Positions 54,574-63,857 of a DNA stretch of 64,000 bases are shown here, one piece after another. The notes under the pieces were generated by a model that saw only the letters and a program-made list of their open reading frames with translations, searched no databases and was not told the origin of the DNA. Origin of the DNA: CAVWGP01 sp963754645 (lineage in GTDB: Bacteria > Pseudomonadota > Alphaproteobacteria > Bin65); assembly GCA_963754645.1 (NCBI GenBank), contig CAVWGP010000011.1, forward strand, positions 434,001 through 498,000. Reading direction: 5' to 3'. The first letter of the stretch is position 1, and each line of letters opens with the position of its first letter. A program made the position numbers and the translations under genes.

Positions 54574-54790
54574 GTCGCCGATATCCGCGCCGAGCGCGAG
54601 CGCCAGTCCGAGCCGCTGGCGCGCGAAGGCCTCGACGCGCTCGCGCGCTTCATCGAGCGCCCCGGCGAAATCGGCCTCGCCGTCAGCCCGGCCACGCCCT
54701 ATCCGCTGATGAGCTTCTTCATGACCGGCCTGGGCGACCCGCGCGCGTTGAAACAAAGGCTGGGGCTGACGATCGCGGCGAAGTAGGGGG
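54574..54790 (+). repeat. 3'-end repeat, copy C (about 95% identical)
   Basis: This aligns with 52721-52936 of the parent gene with roughly ten mismatches and no gap. It keeps the reading frame and ends in the same TAG followed by GGGGG. It would encode ADIRAERERQSEPLAREGLD through LGLTIAAK, with GLGDPRAL where the parent has GVGDVRAL. There is no start codon. It lies between the HNH gene and the HepT/MntA pair. Confidence 0.9.
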
Positions 54791-54799
54791 AGGTCTCGT

Positions 54800-55141
54800 T
54801 CAAACCTCGCCCAGCAGGCGCGCAACATCGTCGTGGAGGCGGGCGAGCTTGGATTCGATCAACGCCCAGACGATGCGATCGTCGATATCGGCGTATCCGT
54901 GGATGAGCAGGTTGCGGAACGCGATGATGCGGCGGAAATCCGCAATCTGTGCCGCGATCCCCGGATCGAGCCTGGCCAGCTGCGTCAACGCTTCGCCGGC
55001 GATCTCGAATTGCCGTTCCACCGCCGCGCGCAGCATCTCGTCGCGACCATAGTCGTCGAATGTCCGGCCCGCGGTGAAACGCCCGAGGCGGGCCGCGGCT
55101 TCGCGAATGTCGTAGAGATATTTTCTGGCCTCAAGCCGCAT
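54800..55141 (-). CDS. hepT: HepT-like ribonuclease toxin (HEPN domain, DUF86)
   Basis: A 113-residue HEPN protein. The active-site motif R-x4-6-H is visible in FRNLLIHGYADID, including the Tyr (RNLLIHGY) that is AMPylated by MntA in characterised pairs. YLYDIREAAARLGRFTAGRT and AVERQFEIAGEALTQLARLD are typical. It is translated after mntA with an 11-base overlap. It ends 10 bases from repeat copy C. Confidence 0.9.
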   Translation of the reverse strand: MRLEARKYLYDIREAAARLGRFTAGRTFDDYGRDEMLRAAVERQFEIAGEALTQLARLDPGIAAQIADFRRIIAFRNLLIHGYADIDDRIVWALIESKLARLHDDVARLLGEV

Positions 55142-55454
55142 AGATCAACGCCTTCGTCGCCTCGATCGATGCGCGGAAATAGGGATTCCGGATCGCACCG
55201 GCGACGACGAGATCGACCGGCCGGCCGAGCAGGCGTTCGAGGCTTTCGAGCAGCCCGAAATAGGCGTCGGCATAGGCTGCCGCCGGCCGGCGCTCGAATT
55301 CCGCCGGGTCGAATTCGACCAGGAAGTCGAAATCATTCGGCGCCTGTCCGGCTTCGGCGCCCGCGGCGGAGCCGAATAGGTCCAGTCGCCGGACGTGATA
55401 GCGCCGGCACAACTCTTTCAGCTCGTCTCGACGCCCGGCGATCTCGACATGCAT
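55131..55454 (-). CDS. mntA: MntA-like nucleotidyltransferase antitoxin
   Basis: A 107-residue minimal nucleotidyltransferase. The pol-beta-type motif is DLFGSAAGAEAGQAPNDFDF, giving Gly28-Ser29 and Asp41-x-Asp43. LERLLGRPVDLVVAGAIRNP carries the third acidic residue. In the HEPN-MNT system this protein AMPylates HepT and silences it. The two are flanked by repeat copies C and D. Confidence 0.9.
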   Translation of the reverse strand: MHVEIAGRRDELKELCRRYHVRRLDLFGSAAGAEAGQAPNDFDFLVEFDPAEFERRPAAAYADAYFGLLESLERLLGRPVDLVVAGAIRNPYFRASIEATKALIYAA

Positions 55455-55550
55455 GTCGCTTCTCCTACCGGTTGAGACTATCCTAACTTGCCGCACGTGA
55501 CAGCAGGCATGACACGACGGCATGCCTCGTGACACGCGCATGCCATCATC

Positions 55551-55763
55551 TGCTTCCGCGCCGACATCCGCGCCGAGTACCAACGCCAGTCCGAGCCGCT
55601 CGCCCGCGACGGCCTCGACGCGCTCCATCGAGCGCCCGGGCGAAATCGGCCTCGCCGCCAGCCCGGCAACGCCTTATCCGCTGACGAGCGTCTTCATGAC
55701 CGGCCTGGGCGACCCGCGCGCTCAAGCACAGGCTGGCGCTGACGATCGCGGCGCGGTAGGGAA
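55551..55763 (+). repeat. 3'-end repeat, copy D
   Basis: This aligns with 52714-52935 of the parent gene, with an internal loss of about 8 bases (the GCGCGCTT at the LARF codons) and further indels near its end. It shares GGCCTGGGCGACCCGCGC with copy C rather than the parent. The frame is broken, so it is not translated. It ends at the same TAGGG. No gene is seen in 55764-55853. Confidence 0.85.
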
Positions 55764-55853
55764 TGGCCCTATTGCATCGAGTCAACGGCACCGCATGTTT
55801 CGCGCGGCCGATTTTAGAACGCCGGCGCCGGGTTTCGGAATCGGGAGGTTGAT

Positions 55854-56168
55854 TTGCATCCGATTTTCATTCTGACGATCATTGGCTGCGCGGGATGGTT
55901 CTTCGCCATGGCGGCAATGGCGGGAAAGGGCATCGGCGCGCGGGTCGGATACGCAATCCTGGGCGCGGCCGAATTCATGGTCATCGCCGGCGTGCTTGAG
56001 CAGGCGGTGAAGAACCAACGTTTTTTCCGGAAAGCTCTGGGGTCCGGGCCGGACATGGTTCCCATTCTTCTCTACATCGTGTTGCCCGCGGTCGTCGTCG
56101 TATTCCTCTCGGGACTATGGCTGCGCCGGATTCTTGGCCGTTCGGCTCAGCCCAAGGATAAGGGCTGA
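55854..56168 (+). CDS. Small membrane protein of unknown function
   Basis: A 104-residue protein starting at a TTG, 5 bases after a GGGAGG site. Three hydrophobic helices are visible: IFILTIIGCAGWFFAMAAMA, GYAILGAAEFMVIAGVLEQA and VPILLYIVLPAVVVVFLSGL. The C-terminal tail is short and charged. The family is not recognised. Confidence 0.7.
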   Translation: MHPIFILTIIGCAGWFFAMAAMAGKGIGARVGYAILGAAEFMVIAGVLEQAVKNQRFFRKALGSGPDMVPILLYIVLPAVVVVFLSGLWLRRILGRSAQPKDKG

Positions 56169-56308
56169 CCGGCCACCTCCGGCGCCGGCGTGCCGATCGT
56201 CGTCCATGCCGCGCGACTGTCTTGCAGGGCGGCCAAGAAATCGCCACTATTTGCACCGGTGCACGAGCCGCCTGACGCATCCCGATTACCTTGGGTCGGG
56301 GGACAGAG

Positions 56309-58604
56309 ATGAAGCGAACGGTCATTGCCTTTGCTGGGATTCTCGTTGCCGCTCTCGCGCTTGCGGCAATCCCCGCAACGCGCGATGAAATCCATTGGCG
56401 ATGGTCCTCGCACAAGGATGCCACCGTCAAATACAGAATCCTACATTCGGACATGGCCCGAGGGACGGCATGCCGTCGCGGCGCGGGCGCGGCTCGATGA
56501 ACTTGGTTGGGCCAATGCCGAACGCGTCAACACGATCCGGTCCTATCAGACCTACCTTTCGGAGCACGCACAGGGCAACCAAGTCGCCGCGGCGCGGGCG
56601 CGGCTCGATGAATTCGGTTGGGCTGCCGCCGAACGCGCCAACACGATCCGGTCCTATCGGGCATACCTTTCGGCGCATCCGCAAGGGCGGTTCGTCCAGC
56701 AAGCCGAGGCGAAGGCGATCGCGCTCCGTTCCGACCAGGCGCCCTATGAAGCCGCGCTGCGAACCGGAACGGAGGCATCGCTCGAGGCATTCCTGGCCGA
56801 CTATCCCGGCCACGGCAGCGAAGCCGCCGCGAGGGAGGTTCTAAGGGAAATCAACGAAGGGCGGGATATCGTCGATCTGCTCCACGAGAACAAGATCGAG
56901 ATCGAGGCGCAGGGCAGCGGGATCTCCAGGGTTCTTGTCCGCATGCGCAAGCTCGTGCCGCAGCCGCTCACGGTCCGCATTCCGGTGGGCAGTTTCTTCG
57001 TTTCGGCCAATCCGGCGGCGCAGAACATGGTTGTCACCGCTGAAAGCAAAGTGCGGCTGACAACGTCGGAATGGCGGTCGGTTTCGTCCGACGCGGCGTG
57101 TGCCAACCGGCCGAAAAGAATTCCGGGCGGCAACGACCGGTTCACGGTGCAGCGTTCGCCCCATCAGGCGGAGCTGGCGAAGCTCATGCCCGTGCTGGAC
57201 CGGGCGCGCGTCGACTTCAAAACGCGGCAAGCGGCGGTCTGGATCGTCACTGACAATGCCAGTTACGGCGACCTCGGCGTTCTTGTCGTCAGCCAGTACG
57301 GGATTGGCGGGGCGCGGCTGATCAAGGAGAAGGATGCGGCACACGCCATGCGGATTTGCGCCGAGGCCGGCATCGACATTGCCGGCAAAGCGATCTGGCG
57401 GGACCGCCGGCAGGTTATCGCCGGCCTCGAAGCCGGCGAGCTCAGGACATGGCTTGAACAGACGGTCATCGCCGAATTCTCCCGGGCGATCGAGATCGAT
57501 CCCAAGAACGCGTCGGCCTTGATAAACCGCGGCCACGCCTATCGGGCCAAGCGCGACCACGGCCGGGCGATCGCGGACTACACCCGGGCGATCGAGATCG
57601 ATCCCAAGAACGCCGCGGCCTACACCAACCGCGGCGCCTCCTACGACACGATGGGCGACAAGGAGCGCGCGATTGCCGATTACGCCAAGGCGGTCGAGAT
57701 CAATTCGAACAACCGGGAGGCCGCCGCCGACTTCGACAGGGGCTACGCCGCCGGACGGGAATTCGACCGCGCCATCGCGCACCACACCAAGGCAATCGAG
57801 ATCAATCCCAAGAACGCGACGGCCTACCTCATGCGCGCCGACGCCTATTTCGGCAAAAAAGAGTTCGACCTGGCGATCGCGGATAACACCAAGGCGATCG
57901 AGATCAATCCCAAGGACGCGTCGGCGTACAACAACCGTGGCATTTCCTACCGGCGCAAGGGCGACAACGATCGGGCGATCGCGGACTTCACCAAGGCGAT
58001 CGCGATCAATCCTCGGTTGGCGGCGGCCTACAACAACCGCGGCTATGCCTATCGGGCCAAGGGCGACAACGACCGGGCGATCGCGAACTTTACCAAAGCG
58101 ATCGAGATCAATCCCAAGTTCACGTTGGCCTACGCCAACCGCGGCGTCGCCCACGAGAACAAGGGCGACACCGAGCGCGCGGTCGCGGACTATGCCAGCG
58201 CGATCAAGATCGATCCCAGGAATGCGGCAGCCCTTTTGAAGGAGCTCGGCGCCATCGCCCACCTCACCCGGGCGATCGAGATCGATCCCAGGAACGCGGC
58301 GGCCTACGCCGACCGCGGCGACGCCTATCGGGCCAAGGGGGACAACGAACGGGCGATCGCCGACTACGCCAAAGCGATCGAAGTCAATCCCACGAACGCG
58401 CGGGCCCATATTAAACGCGGCGATGCCTATCGGACCACCGGCGACGGCGACCAGGCGATCGCCGACTATACCAGAGCGATCGAGATCGATCCCAACCTCA
58501 TCTCGGCCCACGCCAGCCGGGCCAATGCCTATCGCACCAAGGGCGACGTCGACCGGGCGATTGCCGATTTTCGCCGCGTGCTCGGGTTACTCGACAATCG
58601 ATGA
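56309..58604 (+). CDS. Large TPR-repeat protein with N-terminal tandem repeats (frameshifted)
   Basis: A 764-residue protein after repair. MKRTVIAFAGILVAALALAA is a signal peptide or anchor. An extra A near 56429-56431 is inferred. Without it the N-terminus shows three tandem units: NTESYIRTWPEGRHAVAARA, NTIRSYQTYLSEHAQGNQVA and NTIRSYRAYLSAHPQGRFVQ. A middle domain (about 190-380) is of unknown type. About eleven TPR units follow, with consensus TKAIEINPKNAAAYNNRGYA, YRAKGDNDRAIADF. The repeats are nearly identical at the DNA level, suggesting recent expansion. Confidence 0.82.
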
Positions 58605-58788
58605 GCAGCCCCGATGCGCCTGGGCTCAGGCGCGAAGACGGCGCCATGCGCCCGCGTCGCATTGGCGCAAACCATGGCTGAATTCCCCCGCCTCGGCACG
58701 CGCGATAGCTTATTCCCTCCCGCAGTGATATGCACAAAACACGCAACGGTCGCGCCAGTTGGCGCGGCGGCGCGCGCCCGGGGCCCCA

Positions 58789-59157
58789 ATGAATATTGCC
58801 GCCAAAGCTATGATCGCCCTCGTCGCCGCGAGCCATATCGGCTTTCTCGTGCTGGAAATGTTTTTCTGGGATCATCCGCTCGGCCGGCGAATCTTCGCCA
58901 TGACGCCCGAGGTTTCGGCGAGTTCCGCCGTGCTCGCCGCCAATCAGGGCCTCTATAACGGCTTCCTCGTCGCCGGCTTGCTGTGGGCGTTGTGGGCGGA
59001 CCGGCGCGACCTCAAGCTTTTCTTTCTCGGCTGCGTCATCGTCGCCGGCGTGTTCGGCGGCATGACGGCGAAGGCCTCGATCCTGTTCACCCAAGGCCTG
59101 CCCGCGCTGATCGCGTTCGTCCTCGTGGTGCTGGCGCCGGCGCGCGCCCGAAGTTGA
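58789..59157 (+). CDS. DUF1304 family membrane protein
   Basis: A 122-residue protein with four helices. MIALVAASHIGFLVLEMFFW, then ANQGLYNGFLVAGLLWALWA and FFLGCVIVAGVFGGMTAKAS match DUF1304 along its length, including the conserved NQGLYNGFLA-like motif. The function is unknown. Nothing can be supported in the 184 bases upstream. Confidence 0.88.
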   Translation: MNIAAKAMIALVAASHIGFLVLEMFFWDHPLGRRIFAMTPEVSASSAVLAANQGLYNGFLVAGLLWALWADRRDLKLFFLGCVIVAGVFGGMTAKASILFTQGLPALIAFVLVVLAPARARS

Positions 59158-59200
59158 GCGGCCGGCGCGGCCGGGCGCGCCCCGCTCGATTTTTTCTGCG

Positions 59201-60001
59201 CTATTTCTCGATATCCGTTCCCTTGCCGCGGTTGCAGCGCGCGCACAGGGTTTGCAGGTTTTCCATCACCGAGCGGCCGCCGAGCGAGAACGGCAGCTTG
59301 TGGTCGACATGCAGGACGATCTTCGGATTGGCCGCCGGATTGGCGCCGCATTTGACGCATTTGAACTTGTCGCGGCGCATCACCTGGAAGCGCAGCACGT
59401 CGCCGATGGCGCGCGTCACCGCGACCTGCCGGCCCTCGGCGAGGCGCCGGGCGTCGGCGGCGCGCGCCATGGGCGCATGGTTGCGGATGCCGCGATGCTT
59501 GCGGTGCGGCTTCGCCTCGTCCGTGCCGGGCTTATCGAGCGGCGGCATCGGCCAGGCGGCCCGGTCGCCCCGGCGATAGGCCTCGTAGGCGCGCAGCGCG
59601 ATGTGCCAGGTGCCGAAACGGTGGACATAGGTGACGGCGCGGACCGTGGACGGCCACACCTCGCACTCGACCTGCTTCGGCGCGCGGCCGTAGTAGCGCC
59701 ACAACAAATCCATGTTGGCGAAGCATTCCTGCCAGCTCAGATTGCGGAAGTTTGGCCGCAGCCGCGCGCCGAGGCCGGCCATCTCCATCGCGTGCCGCCA
59801 GCCGCCGAAGCGCTTCAGGATCGTGAACGGGCTGACTTTGGTATGACGGTCGAGCGCTTCGACCGAGGGCGTGCCCGTGACCTTGGCGGCGGCGCGGCGG
59901 AGATCGGCGAGCAGTGCGTCATCGGATAGGCGGAGCCCGGCGCGGCGCGGGCGTGGCCGATCCGTTTTTCGAACTCGTGGCGAGAAATCGGCCTGTGGCA
60001 T
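59201..60001 (-). CDS. HNH endonuclease with homing-endonuclease-associated repeats
   Basis: A 266-residue protein. Two helical repeats of the HNE type come first: LLADLRRAAAKVTGTPSVEA with ILKRFGGWRHAMEMAGL, then WQECFANMDLLWRYYGRAPK with VHRFGTWHIALRAYEAY. A basic linker follows. The C-terminal HNH domain has a CVKCG zinc pair, LHVDHKLPFSLGG and LQTLCARCNRGKG. HNE repeats are thought to bind DNA, giving a site-specific nuclease. It is not inserted within a gene, so its target is not evident. Confidence 0.88.
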   Translation of the reverse strand: MPQADFSPRVRKTDRPRPRRAGLRLSDDALLADLRRAAAKVTGTPSVEALDRHTKVSPFTILKRFGGWRHAMEMAGLGARLRPNFRNLSWQECFANMDLLWRYYGRAPKQVECEVWPSTVRAVTYVHRFGTWHIALRAYEAYRRGDRAAWPMPPLDKPGTDEAKPHRKHRGIRNHAPMARAADARRLAEGRQVAVTRAIGDVLRFQVMRRDKFKCVKCGANPAANPKIVLHVDHKLPFSLGGRSVMENLQTLCARCNRGKGTDIEK

Positions 60002-60121
60002 GCCGATAGTTTGCCAGAAGTATTTTTTTCCGCACCGTACAGGATAATCGCTATCGGCCGAATTCAGCGTCGATTATTTTCCATAATATGCAAGAGGTGC
60101 CAGGCCTTCGGACTTTTGGAC

Positions 60122-60140
60122 GAAGGGGCCTGACCCCTTC
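60122..60140. terminator. Hairpin between the HNH gene and a TPR gene
   Basis: GAAGGGG and CCCCTTC pair perfectly around a 5-base loop. It lies in the 243-base gap upstream of the gene at 60245, which is divergent from the HNH gene. It may be a palindromic repeat rather than a true terminator, since neither neighbour ends here. Confidence 0.4.
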
Positions 60141-60244
60141 GCCGGCGGGGTCTGGAGTTCCGTGGCGCGCATGGACCCGACGCGCAGCCTGCGATATAGT
60201 TGCGAAGCAATCGCAATAAGCCATTCATACAATCGGAGGCGTCC

Positions 60245-61835
60245 ATGTCCATGTCGGCTTCGACTTCGATTCGTGCCGCGCTCGCGGCATCCGTCATTTG
60301 CCTCTCGCCCGCCGCGGCGCAAGAGGCGGGCAAAGGCCGGGTCCTCGGCGAGGTCAAGTTCGCGACCTCGTGCGCGCCGGCGGCCCAGGCCAAATTCAAT
60401 CTTGGCATGGCCTATCAGCACTCGTTCTGGCATCGCGCGGCAATCGACTCGTTCAACGAGACGCTGAAGCTCGACGCCGCCTGCGCGATGGCGCATTGGG
60501 GCTTGGCGCTTGCCGGGCTCGGCAATCCTTACGCGCCGCCTTCCGCCGCGGTGTTGAAGGACGGCCTCGCCGCGATCGAGAAGGGCCTGGCGCTCGGCCC
60601 CAAGACGCAGCGCGAGCGCGACTATCTCGAGGCCCTCGGCGCCTTCTTCCGCGATCACGACAAGCTCGACCATCGCAGCCGCGTCCTTGCCTATTTGAAG
60701 GCGATGGAGCAGTTGGCCGGACGCTATCCCGACGATCGGGAAGCGCAGATCTACCACGCCCTGGCGCTCACCGTCGCCGCCCCGCCGACCGACAAGAGCT
60801 TCGCCAACCAGCTGAAGGCGGCGGCGATCCTGGGCAAGATTTTCGCCGCGCAGCCGCGTCATCCCGGTGTCGCCCACTATCTCATCCACACCTACAATTC
60901 GCCGCCGATCGCCAAGCATGGTCTCGACGCAGCCAAGGCGTATGCGAATATCGCGCCCGATGCGCCGCACGCGCTCCACATGCCGTCGCACATCTTCACC
61001 CGCCTCGGCTACTGGCAGGAATCGATCGACTCCAACACCGCCTCGGCGCGCTCGGCGGCCAAAGCGGTCTCCGCATTCGATCATGCGCACGCGCTCGACT
61101 ACATCGTTTACGCCAATCTGCAGCTGGCGCGCGATCAGGCGGCGGCCAAGGCGTTGGCCGAATACAAAGAGGTGAAGGGCACCGATCCCACCTTCGTCTC
61201 GCCATTCGCCATGACGGCTTCGCCGGCGCGCGTCGCCTTGGAACGCGGCGCCTGGGCCGAGGCGGCGGCGTTGCCCCCGCCCGGCAACCAAGTTCGCCTT
61301 GGTCAATGCGATTACGCATTTCGCCCGCGCCATCGGCGCGGCGCGCTCCGGCAAGCCGGCCGAGGCGCGCGCCGATACCGAGAAGCTCGCGGCACTCGTC
61401 GTCAGGCTGCGCGAGGAGAAGAACCTCTATTGGGCCGACCAGGTCGAGATCCAGCAGCAGGCGGCGCTCGCTTGGATCGCCTTCGCCGAGGGCCGGCACG
61501 ACGACGCCATTGCGGCGATGAAGGAGGCGGCGGCGCGCGAGGACCGCACCGACAAGCACCCGGTCACGCCCGGCCCGCTGCTGCCGGCGCGCGAAATGCT
61601 CGGCGAGATGCTGCTTGAGCGCGGCCGCGCCGCCGAGGCGCTCGCCGAATTCGAGGCGGTGCTGACCAAGGAGCCGAACCGGTTCCGCGCCGTGTTCGGC
61701 GCCGGCCGCGCCGCCGAACGCGCGGGCCAGGTTGACAAAGCCAAGGCCCATTACCGCGCGCTGCTCGAGATCGCGAAGACCGCCGATACCGAGCGCGCCG
61801 AGCTCAAGGAAGCGCGTGCCTACGTCGCGCGGTAG
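60245..61835 (+). CDS. Secreted TPR protein (frameshifted)
   Basis: A 529-residue protein after repair. MSMSASTSIRAALAASVICL, SPAAAQ is a signal peptide, and GGAGG lies 5 bases before the ATG. AQAKFNLGMAYQHSFWHRAA, MAHWGLALAGLGNPYAPPSA and HPGVAHYLIHTYNSPPIAKH resemble a group of periplasmic TPR proteins. One extra C near 61291 breaks the frame after PPPGN. The next frame continues KFALVNAITHFARAIGAARS and ends with further TPR units. The HYLIHTYN and MPSHIFTRLGYW segments are conserved-looking and might be a metal or active site. The function is unknown. Confidence 0.82.
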
Positions 61836-61931
61836 CGGCGGAACGCGATCGAGGCATCGCGAGCGGCCGTCCGGCGCTTAACGCGGCGCCCTGCGCGTGC
61901 GCCCAAGTTGCGGGCATGTTAGTCCTCAGCG

Positions 61932-62813
61932 ATGGCGTCGTCCTATCAGGTCTGGCGCGACCGCAAGGGCCGCGTTTCGCCGCTGCGGCTCGCGGCGCTC
62001 GCAATTTTGCTGCTGCCGGTCGGGCTCGCGGCCGAGGCGGCCGATCGTTACGGGCTCGGCGCCCGGCCGCTCAAAGAGCTGATCCAACGCACCGGCGCCT
62101 GGGCCCTGGTCTTTCTCCTAGCCTCGCTCGCGGTAACGCCGCTGCGCCGCATCGCGCGCTTCGCGCCCTTGGCCGATCTGCGCCGCATGATCGGCGTCGG
62201 CGCCTTCGCCTATGCGGCGGCCCACCTCACGTTTTATGCGGCGGACCAAGGCTTCGCCGTGGGGCGCATCGTGTCCGAGATCGCGCTGCGGCTTTATCTG
62301 ACGATCGGTTTTTTGGCGTGGATCGGATTGGCCGCCTTGGCCGCGACCTCGACCGACGGCGCGGTGCGAGCGCTCGGCGGCAAGCGCTGGCGCGGCTTGC
62401 ATCGCGCCAGCTATGCCGTCGCCATGCTGGCGCTCGTGCACCATTTTCAGCAAACCCGGCTCGACATGACGGCGCCGTTCGTCGCCGCCGGATTGTTCGG
62501 CTGGCTGATGGCCTATCGGCTGGCGCTGACGCGGCGGCGGGGCGGGGGCGAGCTTTCGGCCGCGGCCCTGGGCTTGCTCGCGGCGGCGGCCGCGGCGCTC
62601 ACGTTCTTGGCGGAAACGCTGGCGATATCGCTCATGTTCGGCGCGCCGCCCTTTGCCGTGCTCGGCACGATATTCGATTTCGGCGCCGCGCTCAGGCCGG
62701 GCTGGATCGTGTCGGCGTCCGCGCTCGCCGTCGCGGCGCTGGCGCTGGCGCGCGCGCGCCGGCGCGGGCCGCCCGCCGCCGGAACCCTTTCCGGGTCGCG
62801 CGGCATCGCGTAA
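61932..62813 (+). CDS. msrQ: MsrQ-like haem-binding membrane protein
   Basis: A 293-residue ferric-reductase-like integral protein with eight predicted helices. Haem-ligand candidates are His in FAYAAAHLTFYAAD and His in GLHRASYAVAMLALVHHFQQ. TGAWALVFLLASLAVTPLRR is the typical first repeat segment. MsrQ passes electrons to the periplasmic methionine-sulphoxide reductase MsrP. No msrP is adjacent, and the C-terminal 90 residues include extra helices beyond the usual domain. Confidence 0.8.
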   Translation: MASSYQVWRDRKGRVSPLRLAALAILLLPVGLAAEAADRYGLGARPLKELIQRTGAWALVFLLASLAVTPLRRIARFAPLADLRRMIGVGAFAYAAAHLTFYAADQGFAVGRIVSEIALRLYLTIGFLAWIGLAALAATSTDGAVRALGGKRWRGLHRASYAVAMLALVHHFQQTRLDMTAPFVAAGLFGWLMAYRLALTRRRGGGELSAAALGLLAAAAAALTFLAETLAISLMFGAPPFAVLGTIFDFGAALRPGWIVSASALAVAALALARARRRGPPAAGTLSGSRGIA

Positions 62814-62840
62814 TATGCGCGCCGCAAGGGATTTTGCCGC

Positions 62841-63857
62841 ATGCGGATTGGGATATTCGTCGGCCTGTTCGGTGCCGTCATCGGTTTGGGCGCGCTCGCC
62901 GGGGCCGGCTATTTCGCGGCCGATTGGTTCAAGAAAGGCGCCATCGACGCCCGCACCGCGCGCATCACCAAGGCGCTCGACAGCCTCGACGCCGAGGTCA
63001 AATTCGAACGCTTCTCCGGCACCATCGAGCAGCCCGATTTCGCGCTCGAAAAGGTCGTCATCGTCTCCGACGAAAAGGAAATCCGCGCCGAGCGGCTCGA
63101 GGTGAAGCGTTACGATTGGCAGCGCCCGGAAGCGCCGCATTTTTCCGAAATCGTCGTGCGCGGCATGACGTTCAAGGGCGATATCTTCGGCAGCGACATC
63201 GGCGCCATTCTGGCCGAAGCCAAGTTCGAATCGGTCACCTTCGATTTCTACTTCACGCATGACTACGCCGTCGAAACCGTGGACGATCCCAAGGCGCGCG
63301 GCGGCAAGCGCGACGTCGCCAAGGTGGTGATTCGCGATGCGCGGCTCGAGATCAAGGGGCTCGGCACGCTGTCGGCGACCTTCGAGTTCGACGATTGGCA
63401 CGCCAAGGCGAAGCTCGGCGCCCGCAAAGACCGCGAACTGCCGCCCTTCGTCCGGCTGATCGGCGAGCGCGTCAAGCTCAAGCTCGCCGAAGTGAGGTTC
63501 CGCAACTCGGGTTTTCTCAAGGCCTATATCGAGGCCAAGGGTTCGGCGGAAAAAAAGCCGTTTCTGCGCGCCCGCAGCGATATCGTGCGCGACATGCAGC
63601 GCGCGGCGCGCGAAGGCAAGACGACGGTGGCGATCAAGCTCTACGAGGAGCTCATCCGCTACGTCGAGCGCCACGAGCGGTTTCCGGGCATCGAGCTGAC
63701 GGTGGCGCCCGAGGCGCCGGTGGAGTTGCGCAAGGTCCACGCCATGTGGCTGGAAAATCCCAAGGGCTTCTACGAAAAAATGAAAGTCACGGCGAAGCTC
63801 GGCGAAGCGAAACCGCAAGAACCGCGCAAGCGCGAAGAGCCGCCGCGCCGCCGTTAG
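62841..63857 (+). CDS. Membrane-anchored protein of unknown function (relative of 52011-52931)
   Basis: A 338-residue protein with an N-terminal helix (IFVGLFGAVIGLGALAGAGY) and a long beta-rich outside domain: FERFSGTIEQPDFALEKVVI, IRAERLEVKRYDWQRPEAPH and LEIKGLGTLSATFEFDDWHA. The order of these blocks matches the protein at 52011 (SIEMRDVAVV, VTIKNFDWTGG, ELAGLGTFTLNLKF). Both end with a helical tail, different in sequence. They appear to be distant paralogues. The tail EPRKREEPPRRR is charged. Nothing can be supported in the last 143 bases of the window. Confidence 0.75.
   Translation: MRIGIFVGLFGAVIGLGALAGAGYFAADWFKKGAIDARTARITKALDSLDAEVKFERFSGTIEQPDFALEKVVIVSDEKEIRAERLEVKRYDWQRPEAPHFSEIVVRGMTFKGDIFGSDIGAILAEAKFESVTFDFYFTHDYAVETVDDPKARGGKRDVAKVVIRDARLEIKGLGTLSATFEFDDWHAKAKLGARKDRELPPFVRLIGERVKLKLAEVRFRNSGFLKAYIEAKGSAEKKPFLRARSDIVRDMQRAAREGKTTVAIKLYEELIRYVERHERFPGIELTVAPEAPVELRKVHAMWLENPKGFYEKMKVTAKLGEAKPQEPRKREEPPRRR

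Noticed and set aside
52681..55763. Repeats in this region as a CRISPR array or integron
   Set aside because: Copies are about 125-220 bases, few, irregularly spaced, and derive from a coding 3' end. There are no cas genes, integrase or attC-like folded sites.
58614..58958. Short plus-strand frame between the TPR gene and the DUF1304 gene
   Set aside because: It overlaps DUF1304 in another frame and its translation looks random.
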